Assembly (NCBI GenBank): GCA_905221605.1
Contig: CAJNDS010000989.1
Span: 1 to 44,821, forward strand
Direction: 5' to 3'
DNA: 44,821 bases
Source of the DNA: Symbiodinium natans
Taxonomy: Eukaryota > Sar > Dinophyceae > Suessiales > Symbiodiniaceae
The notes under the pieces were generated by a model. The model was not told the DNA's origin. It saw nothing but the letters and a program-made list of their open reading frames with translations, and searched no databases. Positions within the stretch are counted from its first letter, which is position 1. Each line of letters opens with the position of its first letter. Shown piece after piece: positions 1 through 11,536 of this stretch. Both the position numbers and the translations under genes were made by a program.

Positions 1-575
1 TGAAGGTTACGGACAACCTGCCTCCCCGCAACCGTTCTGACTGGCAAGCTGCTCAGCAATCGGGAACAAGCAAAAGCGAGCCTTGCCCCAAACTCTCAAC
101 CCTACACATCCTCAACGGGGAAGGAAGAGGCAAGAAAGCTCCACCAACTTTTCTTACTTGTTGCCATCTTGGTGCCATCTGCGGGATCCAAGTTCGGTCC
201 GGTGCCGAACATTCCCTGACTCCACACTGTCTGTGTGCCTTTAACATGTTTGTCAAGTACACTTGTGGCTGCATCACCAAGACTTCTCCCACGCCCAGGA
301 TCCGCAAACCATCCGTGCAGGAACAAATCTTGCTTGACATGATGGCCATGGCCAGTTGAAAGTTTGTAACGGGACGATCACAACGGATCAGGTTCTGGCT
401 GTAGGCAGAAAACAAGGAGGCCACCGGCAGCTGCAACTTGTGTGCAGCACGACAAAACTCTCAAAACGGCTTAGGATGGTGGGTGACTGTCGACCCTTTC
501 CAGAACGGTTGCCTGGACTTTGCCTTATGCTCCCAACCCGTATGACCAGCATCTCTTTCAACATGCAAGACTCAA
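1..575. repeat. Diverged segmental repeat, copy 1 (partner 11537-12165)
   Basis: This stretch aligns by eye with 11537-12165. Shared blocks include the segment around the conserved words gggatccaagttcggtccgg, acacttgtggctgcatcacc and ggcagctgcaacttgtgtgc, with scattered substitutions and small indels. The longest reading frames in it are short, lie on both strands and are not maintained between the copies, so it looks non-coding. It is an old duplication or a dispersed repeat. No terminal repeats or transposase were recognised. Confidence 0.8.
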
Positions 576-1713
576 ACCAAAATGGCAAAACATACTGCAT
601 CAGGATCATCTGGGTCCGGCAATAACCAAATCTTGGCCACGCTCTCCAGCAAGTTCCGCCCCTGCTACTTGTAGAAAGTGAGTGGGCTGCACCAGCAAGT
701 CTTGGGTGGAGAGTCAAAATGGCGCGCAGTTGGCTGATGCTTCGGCACCTGCAGTTGGCTGCGGTGCCCTTGAACTACGTGATCCGAAAAAATTGACCTG
801 GACGACCCGCACGCTGTGAACCCCGTTAACCTTCCCTGGACTGTTTCTATGCACAAAATCTCTAAATCCCGAATCCCTAAAACTCCAAGCCCCACGACCA
901 CAGATCCACGTAGGGTTTACAAGTCTTGGGGTTTAACGGGTTTAGGGCTTAGGGTTGAAGCGCTGGCAGCGTTGCTTGTAGTCAACTGGGCTATTGCAGG
1001 TTGGATCACAGCAATTCCTTCGTGCTCACGGCAGCACTGAAGGCAACTCAAATTTCAAATGCTGAAGCTGAGCATCCTGAATAGTCCCGGGTGCTGAGAA
1101 TCAGACCTTGCAGTGGTTTTCCTGCCACTTGCCTGGCATCAGGGCAGGTTGCTAAGACGCTTCCATCAAGACTTGGGTGGAGATTGATGCTCGGCTGTGC
1201 TTATAGCAGCTTCTATCAAGCCCTTAAAGCGCACCCCTCCTGCAACCAATCAGACGCAAGACGTTCTAATGCGGGTTCTCCAGGTTGGCTGTGTGAAGGC
1301 ATTGGAGGTTAAGGTTGGCGCCCCAAATCCTGATGGCAAGTGCTACAAGCCTCAGGCCATGTTATGAGTCTTTTTCTTGGACCTTGGCTTTGATGTGCAC
1401 CCCCCCCGCCCGAGCAGTCGAAGCGACAGGGACGAGAAAACACACAAGAAGAACGGACTGCAAACAAAAGCCCAGATGTCCAAACCCTGTCAGGCCTTGC
1501 TCCTTTAAAATCCTCAACCTGACCCGGCGCAGCGAAGCGCAAGAGTCATAGCAAGCGCAAACCCCGCGAACAAAACGAGAAAACAAAGACAAAAAGACAC
1601 AAACAGTGCTTCAGGCAATTCAACAACCTCCCAAATCAGCAGCACTTCGCCTCGACTGGCATGGACATTCAACCCTCCAATGCATTCAAGCGCTCGAGCC
1701 TTAGAGTGCCTGA
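576..1713. other. Unassigned non-coding stretch
   Basis: No convincing coding region, RNA gene or mobile element was recognised. Short telomere-like words (ccctaaa, tttaggg) occur around 870-960. The word cacagatccacgtagggt at 899-916 recurs near 10230, which suggests that this region also shares ancestry with the 9-10 kb block. All open frames are under 80 codons and overlap one another on both strands. Confidence 0.5.
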
Positions 1714-1899
1714 TGTAAGACCCCTGCTAACATTGCTAATAGTACAAGTACTCATATTCTAATTCGTAACATGTCGATGTCTAGTCTTACCGGTATGTTT
1801 CTTGATACTAACTTCTTCCATATTATGGTAGCGATCGCTATTTTATGTTTGTGTTGTCCATGCCAAGCCCTGGGATGCTCCGGGCCAAAGGAGCCCTAG
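1714..1899 (+). pseudogene. Short AT-rich ORF, possible mitochondrial (cox3-like) insertion
   Basis: The stretch of about 1725-1855 is clearly more AT-rich than its flanks. It is open in one frame from after a TGA at 1711 to a TAG at 1897. The translation contains a hydrophobic run, ending LDTNFFHIMVAIAIL, of the type seen in multi-pass organelle membrane proteins. The spacing of F, H and V loosely recalls the late helix of cytochrome c oxidase subunit 3. Nuclear fragments of organelle DNA are common in eukaryotes. The composition and open frame are seen directly. The cox3 assignment is a weak guess and could be wrong. Confidence 0.3.
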
Positions 1900-2690
1900 A
1901 ACCTCAATTCCCCTCAAAACCCTAAAACGCCTCTAAGCCCGAAACCCTGAAAAAACCTTATAAGCCCTCAAAAACCTTAAGGCCCCAAGCCCTGAGCCCT
2001 AAAAACCCGACGACCCTTAAAGGCCCCAAAGTCCCTTTTTTCCCCTTCATGAGCCCTAGAAGCCCAAAGCAAACCTTTTTGCCCTGTAACACCCTACAAG
2101 CCCTACAAACCCTGTAAGCCCTTAAAGCCCTCAAACAAAATCCCTATAAACCCTATTCACCGGCGACGTCCGCCTCCACCCCCGCTCTGGGGCTCGGCAG
2201 CGGCTCGGCCCGTTGCCATGCTTTGGGCTTAGGGGTTTTAGTGCTTCGGGTTTCGGGCTTATAGGGTTTAGGGCTCAGGGCTGTTTAGCGCTGCTAAACC
2301 CTGTTTGGGGTGTTTAGGGTTTGGTAGGGATTAGAACTTATGGTTGGGCCCTGCTTGGCGTTTAGGGTCTGTAGGGCTTAGAGTTGAACAGTGGTTGAAC
2401 CCTGCTTGGGATGTTTAGGGTTCAGGGCTCAAGTTTTGTAGGGTTTAGCTTGAACCTCTGCTTGGGGGTGTTTAGGGTTTAGGGTTTCTAGGGTTTAGGG
2501 TTTCTAGGGTCAGGGTTGATAGGGTTTAGGCTTCAGGATAGGGTGTTCATGGAACGCTCAGTGAGAAGTGACAAGCTTCTCATGGGTTTGAGGGACTGGG
2601 CGCTGAAGGTGTCAGGGCTTTAAGGTTTCCTTGAACCCTGAGCCCTAAACCCTAAACCCTAAACCCTAAACCCTAAACTGACTTGATCCA
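1900..2690. repeat. Degenerate interstitial telomere-like tract with orientation switch
   Basis: From about 1915 to 2160 the sequence is built of decayed CCCTAAA-type words. After a GC-rich spacer (about 2160-2220) it turns into decayed TTTAGGG words up to about 2530. At 2643-2678 there are five clean CCCTAAA units. TTTAGGG is the Arabidopsis-type telomere repeat and has been reported for dinoflagellates. Both orientations occur within 800 bp, so this is not a chromosome end. Confidence 0.8.
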
Positions 2691-3309
2691 CGGAGCTGAC
2701 TTCACCCAAAGATGCCTCTGGGCTCACAGTGCAGGTTCATGTTTTGAGGTCTGCTGTTTCGAGCGCTAAGGGGTTCAAAGTTCGAGGCTTTATCGAGTTT
2801 GAGAGCTTAGTGTTCAAGGTTGCAAGTAGACATGCGAAAATACACAATAGTCCATTACTGGCACCAGATTGTTGCTTAACGATATCTGCTTTTTGAACAT
2901 GATGGTTCCCCCGCTCCACTGTGTCTCTTCTCGAAGTGGGGCTGTGAGGGGGGGGGGGGGGGGTTGGAAGTGGAATCGGCATTTGATTGAGTTTGGGGCT
3001 GCGGTTGGAGGTTGTGTGCATCAGAACTTGAAACGCAAACCTAGACAGGGAGCTGACACGTAAATTTTGGCCCCACCCAGAATGCTGACACAAGACCTCT
3101 TCTCATCTTCGATTTCCTAGCATCCTGAAATTCAAAGGCTGACAGATATCAATCCCAACTGCTACAGAACAACAAAGGGCTTGGAAGAATCGAGAGTGGA
3201 CTCTCGCGCGTACCCTTTTCTTTGGTGAAGCGATTCTAGGCTGCCCCAAGGCAGCAGGGAAGATGCCTGAGCCTTGCCCATGTTAAGCAGGCACAGATAT
3301 CTCACAGCT
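2691..3309. other. Unassigned stretch with a G homopolymer
   Basis: No gene was recognised. An uninterrupted run of 16 G lies at 2948-2963, and the flanking sequence shows no coding signature. The run is a likely source of length variation. Confidence 0.5.
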
Positions 3310-4320
3310 TTAACGAATTTGAAGCCGAGTCAAGTAGCCGTGCACCCGTGTCAATGCACTTCCAAACGTTGACTCGCAACTTTGCCATTTGTTGGGGGAT
3401 GCGATCCCCCAGTGCACGGCGTTGTCGCCGGATTGGGCCAAGGGAGTGCCATCCACCAGATAGCCCTAAACCCTGAACCCTACACACTGCATAGGCTGAA
3501 GCTGGCAAGGCGCTCTCCGGCATGTGAGGATCGGGACTAGGTTTTTTCGGATGTTGGCATTCCCTGCCCTGTTCAAAGGGGTCCTGATGGCTTGTACTGA
3601 ACAGTCCATTGTGATTTCACCTCCTTGCTGCTCCGCAGCAACCGCATAGTAGCTGGTACCAGGATGACACCTCCGGCGTGTGGGTCGCAGTGACGGCTGC
3701 AGCCATTGAGGATGGAAACTAAGTGTTCAGTTTTGTACGTAGGGTTTTGGTCTTCAATCTATTTCAAGCCGTTTGAGGGTTGAGGTACGATTGGTGCAAA
3801 CATATGCTGCGCCTGAAGAGGTTGCTGTCTTAAACGTGGTCAATGAGGGCATGGCTTAACCAATCATTGTGCCAAACCAATTGGGGCAAAGGGTTGATGC
3901 GGGAATATGCTTGGCGCAGCCTTACCGCATAGGGTTTCGGAGTTTGAGTTTCGGCTGCAGCGGCCGGCTCAACAAGGGTCTTTTAAACCTTCAGCGAGAA
4001 GTCGTGAAGGAGCAACATGAGTAACTACACCTGAGCTCCACACTGTACGCCCTGGGCCGACTGTGTGGGATATTCTTCTGGCTTACAACCGTAAAACCAC
4101 AATACCAATCATAGTTCAAAATGTTCACCCCCTGGGGCTGATGCGCACAAAAATCCCTGAACCCTAAACAAAACCCTAAAACCTAAGCCCTGCCGCCCCA
4201 AGGTCCAGGCTGGTGTTGCTGGGACCTTCGGCGGCTGCGCCTGGGACATCGGAACGACACTCCTCTTGGTGCGGGGTCGAAACTCGACATGTGGAGGTTC
4301 GTGGATAGAAAGGTTGCCGC
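3310..4320. repeat. Old segmental duplication, copy 1 (partner 9155-10240)
   Basis: Several blocks match 9155-10240 in the same order and orientation. Examples are the gagtcaagtagccg and cgttgactcgcaactttgcc area (about 3328-3390 with about 9160-9225), the gtttgagggttgaggtacga area (about 3768 with about 9680), caagggtctt (about 3972 with about 9831) and aaggtccaggctg (about 4199 with about 10153). The spacing differs by indels. The matches are interrupted and no shared reading frame is preserved, so it is probably a decayed non-coding duplication. Confidence 0.65.
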
Positions 4321-5940
4321 TTCACTTAAACCTGCTTCTAGCAGACTTGCGAGTCTACTAATAAGCAAGTCTAGTAAGCTATGAAGCCTGAGAAATGTCT
4401 TGAGGCACGGCTGACTTATAGGCAACTTGCATTCTTTAACAACGCTGGCGCCCTCAAGTCCTAAGACCCCGTAGCCCCTACATGAAGAAGTTAGCTAAAG
4501 GTTTTCTGTCACCCAAAAGAACCCGAAACACAAACAAACTTCAAGCCCCAAAACGGCGAATGAGTTCGGCTGACAAGAGCTCAACTTCACGAAGGCCGAC
4601 ACCGCAAACCACCCCGAAAACCCAGAAAGCCCAGCTGCCGGAAACGGCCTTGAAGCCTGCTTATTGTTTAGGGCTAGGGGCTTGAAACCGTAGGTTTTAA
4701 GGTTTGGGTTCAAGGCTGCAGGTTGAAAAGGCAAGCGAAACAATGCTTTGTTGTTTGACTGCGTCTTGAGGGGGAATAGGCACTCTGGGGCTGCGGTTGG
4801 AGGTTTGATTCTTGCATGCTCACGACAACGAATGTCAGGACTCTCAACCTGAAGCCTGAGCAGAATCCGGCTACAGACTGCCCCTTAATGAGCTGACACT
4901 ATTAAATCGCCATCCCCTGATTTCCCGCGGCGCCACGTAGTCTTGCGGCGTGTCCGCTGTGGTTGGCTGTGGCGCAAACGTGGCCCCGGCGGCGGGCTGT
5001 GGCGCGTGCTCGAAGGCAGCGGGCTGGCGTGGTGCCAAGTGCTCTGGTGGGGCTGCGCCTGAAGCTGACGGTGGTGCCTGAGGAAACGTGTTCAGAACTC
5101 CTTGATCTATGAAAGAACCCTGGCAGATCCACAAGGTCTCAAACCGGAAACCCAGTGACCAAGCCTGAAACCTGCAACAGCACTTGAGACCCTGGATCCT
5201 TTCCCTAAGCTCTACAAGTCCGACGAACACCATGGCTGATTTGTCAGGCATGGTCATTTTAGGTTTGCTTGGGCATCTCGCCTCGGGCATTGGCCATCTG
5301 TCGCGACAGGGGCATTTTCCTCACTACTTCGGGTGGGTACTTGAGGACTCGATGTGAACTCCGGACCCTTTGCTCCAAACCAGGTAAGGCCCATGAGCCC
5401 GCCATGAGCACACATTCCTGAAAGCAAGTGCTACACACCTAGTGGCCATGTGTTGGGTTTGAAGGTCCAGGCCGTGTATGCTTGAGGATTCGAGGACTCA
5501 CCGGCTTTAGGATTTACATGGCCTTTGTTGGATCAAGACTGCAATTTGGACGAACAAGCTAGGAACCAGACATATGTTGCAAAACGGGTGAAAGGTCTGG
5601 CCACAAGCAATTCTGCCCGTGTCTGGGCTTTGGCTTTTGGATATTTTCGGCAGGCTTAAGAGGCCCGTCATTCAACATTTGGAGGACGGCAGGACGAAAT
5701 CTATCCTTCCCACGCTCATTGCTGTGCCAGCCGAGGCTACACATGCCAACTGAGGCGCTCTCTCTGCTATTCAGGGCCGTTTCGAAGCTTTCAGCCATTT
5801 TGCGGGTTCTCTTTCAGTAGTCGCATCAAGGGTGTCATGGCGAGCACTCCTTGCAAGGCTCAACGTGCTCTCGCCGCAGGATGCAATGCTTAGCGTGGCC
5901 CATATGGAGAAATTACAACTCAGGCACGTTGAAAGAAAGC
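4321..5940. other. Unassigned stretch
   Basis: No supported gene. Short frames on both strands (the longest is about 139 codons, minus strand, 5290-4871) show no recognisable domain. They contain runs of A, P, Q and R expected from GC-rich non-coding DNA. Isolated decayed telomere words occur near 4660-4690. Confidence 0.45.
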
Positions 5941-5959
5941 ACTGAAGCTTCAACCCACA

Positions 5960-6240
5960 TTTGGACTGATGCTGCCCTAAACCCTAAAGCAAAAAAACCG
6001 AAACCGCTACAGCTTAAACCTCCAAACCCCAAGGCCCCATAAACCCCAAACGCCCCAACTGAACCCTCAAGCCCTTAAACCTCTAGAGACCTCTGATCTC
6101 GTATTCAAACCCACAGACCCCCTTAACCTAACCCAAAGCCTTGTAGAAATCTTTCCTAGGCCTTGGCGTTGAGAAAATTCTGGTTCAGGTTTTAGGGGTT
6201 TCGGGTCGAGGGTCGGTAGGATTCAGGGCTCAGAGCTGAG
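5960..6240. repeat. Degenerate CCCTAAA-type tract
   Basis: Repeated words such as ccctaaaccctaaagc, aaacctccaaacccc and cccttaaacc run from about 5970 to 6130. They switch to TTTAGGG-like words (gttttaggggtttcggg) at about 6190. This is decayed interstitial telomere-like sequence with no coding signal. Confidence 0.6.
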
Positions 6241-6645
6241 GAATTCCCACCCCAAAGCTCGAGACCCTCCCAAATGAAACCAAGAACATGATAGGCATAT
6301 CACATGATCAAACTCTACAAGCCACGCTAGGTACTATGTGCTCTGGCTGCCTCAGCCGGGCAAGCTTCACGGCCCGCCGGCTCCGAGATGTTTTCGGCAG
6401 CCACGGCCTGCGCCTACGTTGGGATGTTTGAAAGCTTCGGACCTTGGGGGCTTAGGGCTTTGCGCTCAGCATCTCAAGCCCAAGCATTCACCAAGCCAGG
6501 CATTCTAGTCTCGTAACGGAAAAGCTCCCACCCACCCAGAGAATCCCACAAAGTAGGAAATTTGAATTCCACATTGCTCTTTTCATGCGACAATCAGTAA
6601 CCCTTTACCCTAGAACCTTAAACTCTACATAGGCCAACCGAAACT
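6241..6645. other. Unassigned stretch
   Basis: Nothing recognisable was found: no extended reading frame, no tandem structure and no RNA-gene signature that could be identified by eye. Confidence 0.4.
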
Positions 6646-6903
6646 CCGGCGATGAGTTAACTCTTAGTGGTGATATTGGTGGTGATTGCCCGACGCTAGC
6701 ACCGCATTACAAAACAAACAGCATGTTGCTTAAAGGCGACTTTGGTGATCAGACGGTCTCATGCAAGCACGGCGACGGGATAAACATTACGTTAGCGCTG
6801 ATTTTGGTCTTTCGCTTGTCCGACGCAAACACGGCAGCAAACACTTTGTCAGAGGTGGCTTTGATGATCTGGTTGTCTGACACAAGAACGGCGATTATAT
6901 GAG
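6646..6903. repeat. Degenerate tandem repeat, period about 65 bp
   Basis: About four imperfect copies share the pattern gttagNggNgatttggtgatc, then a ctgattgtctgac-like block, then gcaagcacggcga, with starts near 6655, 6727, 6792 and 6851. A fifth isolated copy lies at about 7368-7440. Identity between copies is moderate. No reading frame is conserved across them. Confidence 0.6.
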
Positions 6904-7600
6904 AGAGAAAAAAAAACCGGGGTCAGGGGTCTAGCTTTCAGGGGTTGGGGCTTCAAGGCCTAGGGGTTGAGGGGTTTGGGGAGTGTGGGCCTGGGGAAAG
7001 GTTGTGGGATAGAGCCACGCATGTATTGACGTGGTCCGCTCGTTAGGGCTGTTGTTTAGGGACTTCTTGGGTCCTTACGATAACACGGTCTCCTATATTT
7101 AAAGTTAGACGTTTGCTCAGGGTACGAAAACACAGGATTCATTGGAACACCGCCCACGCAACGGAAGGCCCCGAACCTCAACGCATGCAAGCTGAACCTT
7201 AAACCCAAACACTTCAAGACCTAAAGCCTCAACCCTAACCCCGAACCCGTAAACCCTAAACCCTACACCCCGAGTTCCCCTACACCCTGAACCCTGCGAG
7301 CTCTCAAGCCCGAAAACAGCTGCAGGAGCCGGGAGTTCCCCTTACATAAAAATAAATGCCCCAACATTGTTAGCAGGGATTTTGGTCATCTGATTGTCTG
7401 ATGAAGGCACAGCGATGACGAAAGCAACTTTTGCTCATGGTGATTGTGGTGATCTGCCAGCGCCTGAACCCTAGAGCCAGCCTAGAGCCCAAGGCCCAGT
7501 AGGCTGAAGGCCCTGCACGCGAAACCCTAGGCTCTGAACCCTAAACCCGAGGCCCTGAACCTGAAACCCTAGGCCGTGAACCCTAAACCCATGTGTTCTG
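6904..7600. repeat. Mixed telomere-like words and one isolated 65-bp repeat copy
   Basis: About 6915-7000 is rich in ggggttgggg-type words. Around 7195-7310 and 7505-7590 there are decayed CCCTAAA words (aaccctaaaccctacacc and aggccctgaacctgaaaccc types). A lone copy of the 65-bp element seen at 6646-6903 lies at about 7368-7440. No gene was seen. Confidence 0.5.
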
Positions 7601-7907
7601 AGCATTCTCATCGGATTGACAACCGAGGCCGCTGCGGCGGCCGAGCGCATGAGCTGCGGCGCCTGCCAGCTGTCGGTGTTGGGGCGGTTCAGGACCCCGG
7701 GAGCTTAGGAGAGTTGAGTTCAGGGTACTTATGAGTGGTGTTGGGGCCGTTGGGGCTTGTCTTAAAAGGGCGCAAGCCCTTTCGGCGGCTCAGGACTTTG
7801 GGGGCTTAGGAGTGTTGAGTTCAGGGTATGAGTTGTGGAGTTCGGGGGCAAAAAAGCCAGCAGGCAAGACAACGCTGCAGTCACGCTTGCGCCGCAACAT
7901 CTCATAC

Positions 7908-7970
7908 TCTCTCTCTCTCTCTCTCTCTCTCGCTCTCTCTCTCGCTCTCTCTCTCGCTCTCTCGCTCGTG
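7908..7970. repeat. (CT)n microsatellite
   Basis: A near-pure CT dinucleotide tract with occasional cgctct interruptions. It generates artificial Ser/Leu or Arg/Glu frames on both strands, which should not be annotated as proteins. Confidence 0.95.
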
Positions 7971-9154
7971 CGTGCCTGATTTCTGAAATACATGGCGGCT
8001 GCTGAAGCTTTGGCCGCCTAGCAGGCACAAAGCTTTCTGCAGAACGTGCCTGGGTTCGGATTCAGAACTTACATGGCAGTCTTCACAGCGGCATTTCCCA
8101 AGTGGATTGCAGCAGCATGAACACCACAAGTGAACTCTTGTCTGCGTGGGCACCTTCAATTGTTTCGCCTTTCGTCCCATTGCGAAGGTCAAGGATGCAC
8201 ACTGCTGAAATGCAGATACGATGGCAGTCTTGAGCAGGCGCACACCCAGAACGCGGAAATCTCTCCTCCAACATGAATCCGCTCACACAGTGATGCACAC
8301 TCATGTTCACATCCCATGAATAACCTCGCTTCATTGATTCAATCTCTCTGTCAGGGGGCCGAGAAGATGTTTGTAGAAGCTTTGGGCTTTGAAGGGGCTG
8401 CGTGTTGCTTGCGGGGCCTGTTTCAAACCCTGATAATCAAACGCCGTCCCTCGGGATTCTTTCATTGGCGGTTGGTCAGTTCGTTCCGCGAGTTTTGATG
8501 TTAATCCCCGGCATATAAAGGCCAAGTTCAACTTCTTGGAGCTGTAAAGCTCAAAAATGTTGAGTTCGCTGCTTACTCCACGCTGCTACCGTACAGTGAA
8601 GGGTGAGATCTGCGGGAAATCTGCAATGTAGCAACATAAATTACATAAATAACTGACAAACCGCGAAGTGTGCTCAAATGCAAGTTAAGTGCCACCTCCA
8701 GGAGTTCGAGCACATGCTAACGGACTGTAGGTGTGCAAGGGGGAGGCGAGGGATTTTCCAAGTTCAGACCTGACGGCCAAACCCTCAACCCAAAACCCGA
8801 AGCCCTGAACCCCCAAAACCCTAAACTTAACCTTCTTTGATGGGGCCAAGGATTCAAGAGCTGCCAATGTCGGCCTAGAAAGAAGCGATTTTGTCCTCTG
8901 ACTATGGCCGCTGCAACCGAAAATCGATCATCGCCGTGCTAGGGCATTGAAAGTCGGCGAGCCTCCTGTGTGATCTTCGATCTACTTGGCATCATCGCGT
9001 GATCCTAACCAGTGATAGTTATATAAATTATATAAAGATAATGAAATTATGAAATGGGAGAAAAGTTTGGGGGACTCAGGCTGAAAGCTTATGGGTTGAG
9101 TTGGCCTCTACATCTTGCTCAAGCGTTTTCATCTTGCCCCGTCTGTGTTGAATT
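7971..9154. other. Unassigned stretch
   Basis: No supported gene. Frames are short and overlap on both strands. A short AT-rich patch (about 9018-9050, tatataaattatataaag) and telomere-like words (about 8780-8830) are the only visible peculiarities. Confidence 0.4.
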
Positions 9155-10240
9155 GAAACCGAGTCAAGTAGCCGCGCACCCCGCTTCAACGCATTTCCAA
9201 GCGTTGACTTGCAACTTTGCCCCCCTGCTGCGGCCTGGTTGAAAAAGAATGCCATCCGCCCGATAGCCCGCGCATCTGAAGCCGGCGTGGAGAGCTTGGG
9301 CATGCGAGGATCAGACCTAATGGTTTCCGAATGGCTGATGGCATTCCCTGCCATCCGACAAGCACATCGCGATACGCGCAAACAAACAAACAAGAGGCAG
9401 GGCGGTGCGAGGTCAAACGAGCAGAACCAAGCCACCAAGAACACAGCCCCATGAAATTTCGACTAGTCCCTAAACCACAAACCCTGACCCTAAACCCTAC
9501 ACCCTCCTTGTCGTTTCAGCCAGCTACCCCCGGCTACCGCCCTGCTACTCCACAGCAGCCGCACCGCGCTGAAGCAGCTGGTCCAAGGCCCAGGACCCCT
9601 GCAGCGTTGCCTGTCTGATGTGGATTTAGGGCTACATAGGGCATCGAAGTTTAGGCACTTAGGCTCTTGGTCTTCACACTGTTTGAGGGTTGAGGCACGA
9701 ATGGCGCAGAGATCTGATCTGCGGCTCCTAAAGATGCTGTTGTGTGGGCTGATGGGTCTGTTTGCGTTTGGGCCGCCGGGCTAGCAGGCTGGGTGATTTG
9801 GGGGTGATCTTAGCTACAAGCCCTAACAAACAAGGGTCTTCAAAAGCCCTCAGCGGTAGGTCGGCCGGCCATGAGCAACCACGCGCAAGCCCCAAACTGT
9901 TAAGATGTGTGGCCTCGGCCGACAATGTCGGATCTGATTCGACACAGTCGCATCGTGGGCCCGCAAAAAAACGCAGCTGCGCACGACCCTGGACGCACAC
10001 CCCTAGATGTTCTTTCTGAATACTTCTACACACCCTTCGAACGACCACCCAGATTTCTGCCTTTCCTGGAGTGTTTCTGTGCACAACAACCTTAAACCCT
10101 AAACCCCCCAAACCCTAAAGCCCTAAACTCTACCAAGGACACGGGAGCTCTAAGGTCCAGGCTGCAACTGCCGCGCATGCTGAGTTTCGTCCGCTCTGCG
10201 CCTGAGAGGTGGGTCGACTTGGGAGGTTCACAGATCCACG
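9155..10240. repeat. Old segmental duplication, copy 2 (partner 3310-4320)
   Basis: This is the collinear partner of 3310-4320, in the same orientation, offset by about 5.85-5.95 kb. Conserved blocks are described in the partner entry. The divergence and the indels that change the offset indicate an old event. Confidence 0.65.
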
Positions 10241-10841
10241 TAGGGTGCATTTCTAGGGTGTCTTGGGTTTAGGGTTTCCTCCCCACCAGTCGCTTTCACC
10301 ATTTTCAACGGTGATCATGGCCTTTCGAAGCCATGTTCGTGCATTTTGAGGGCATGAGTGACTGTCATTCCTAGACTTCCCATGACTTGGCCAGCTTAAC
10401 CTGCACTTTCGCCACTGCTGCTATTGGGCTACCTGATCTGCTTCTCCGACGCATTTCAGTAAATTTGTTGCGTCACTCTCTATGGTACACAGTTGTTTCC
10501 GGATGATTGTCCTTTTTAAGGGTTTGTGTTTAGGGTTAAGGCCTTACGCGGTAAGGCTTGAGGCTGAGGGCCTTGGGCTCCAGGAATCTTACAGGCTGGA
10601 AAGCTTAAAGGCTTGAGGCCCCGAGGCGGTTCCCTTTCCCCCACCCCCGACCAGTTGGCGGACTGAGCCACCGACCGAGCCAAAGCCACCGAACTTGGCC
10701 ACCACCTTTATCCCCCGCTAGGGACCCCTGTAGACCCTCTTAGGGACCCACTGTGAAATTTCTTGGGGCCCGCTATAGACCTCTTCGACCCCTCCTTGCG
10801 AGACCCTCTGCGGTCCAGCCGGGCCGCAGTGGTCCATTCAA
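10241..10841. other. Unassigned stretch
   Basis: No gene was recognised. Isolated tttaggg-like words occur near 10265 and 10525. A pyrimidine-rich, proline-like low-complexity patch lies at about 10630-10680. Confidence 0.4.
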
Positions 10842-10930
10842 GGGTTTAGGGTTTAGGGTTTAGGGTTTAGGGTTTAGGGTTTAGGGTTTAGGGTTTAGGG
10901 TTTAGGGTTTAGGGCTTAGGGTTTAGGGTT
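10842..10930. repeat. Interstitial telomeric array (TTTAGGG)n
   Basis: About twelve head-to-tail units of GGGTTTA, almost perfect, with one variant unit (agggcttagg). This is the longest and purest telomere-type tract in the window, and it is flanked on both sides by ordinary sequence. It is therefore an interstitial array: either a healed break, an inserted telomere fragment or a relic of fusion. Confidence 0.95.
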
Positions 10931-11536
10931 ATACATTGTTCGAAAAGCGCTACAAGTCGGGCTTGCCAAACCCCACACTGAGCGCCAGGCTAGGTGCCTG
11001 CAGTCGTCTTCGTGGCAGGATAATCGAATTCGTGAGCGGCATGGGGCCCGAGGAATTCGTGATCCGATGACTGTGACATGTGTGTCGGCTGCAAGGGTTG
11101 TACACTTGCACGAATTGAAAGATCCATGGGGGACTTACGGCTGACACGGGAGACTCGCACGAGGCCAGGTTTCTGAAACAGACGAGAGCTTGTCTTCCGC
11201 TTGCATTGAGGCGCGTAAGAGCCTTGAACATAGATCGACTTCGTACCTCTCATACCTGACGCGGCTACTGCATGGTGGAATGAAGTCACAGGCATGTCCC
11301 TGTTCTTAGTCTCATCAAAGTGGGATCTGGTTTACACGCATTGAGCTTGGGCCCCTTGAGAGACCGGAGATGCTTCGGCATGCTTCTTAACCCAGGGTAG
11401 TATACTACAATATTCCCATGACTAACCCAAGAAAGGAACTACATTAGGAGCCTTCAGGTAAGCTGCAAATAGCTCGAAAAAAAAACATGGCGTTCCTTTG
11501 CCGCATGGACCCCTCAATCGCAAAGCACGCCTGAGG
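10931..11536. other. Unassigned stretch
   Basis: No supported gene. Two overlapping minus-strand frames of about 95-100 codons (11295-10950) have no recognisable domain. Confidence 0.4.

Noticed and set aside
7762-8028. Arg/Glu- and Ser/Leu-rich ORFs around the CT tract
   Set aside because: Reading frames created by the dinucleotide repeat.
10842-10930. True chromosome end
   Set aside because: Non-telomeric sequence continues for more than 10 kb on both sides, and other tracts lie in the opposite orientation.
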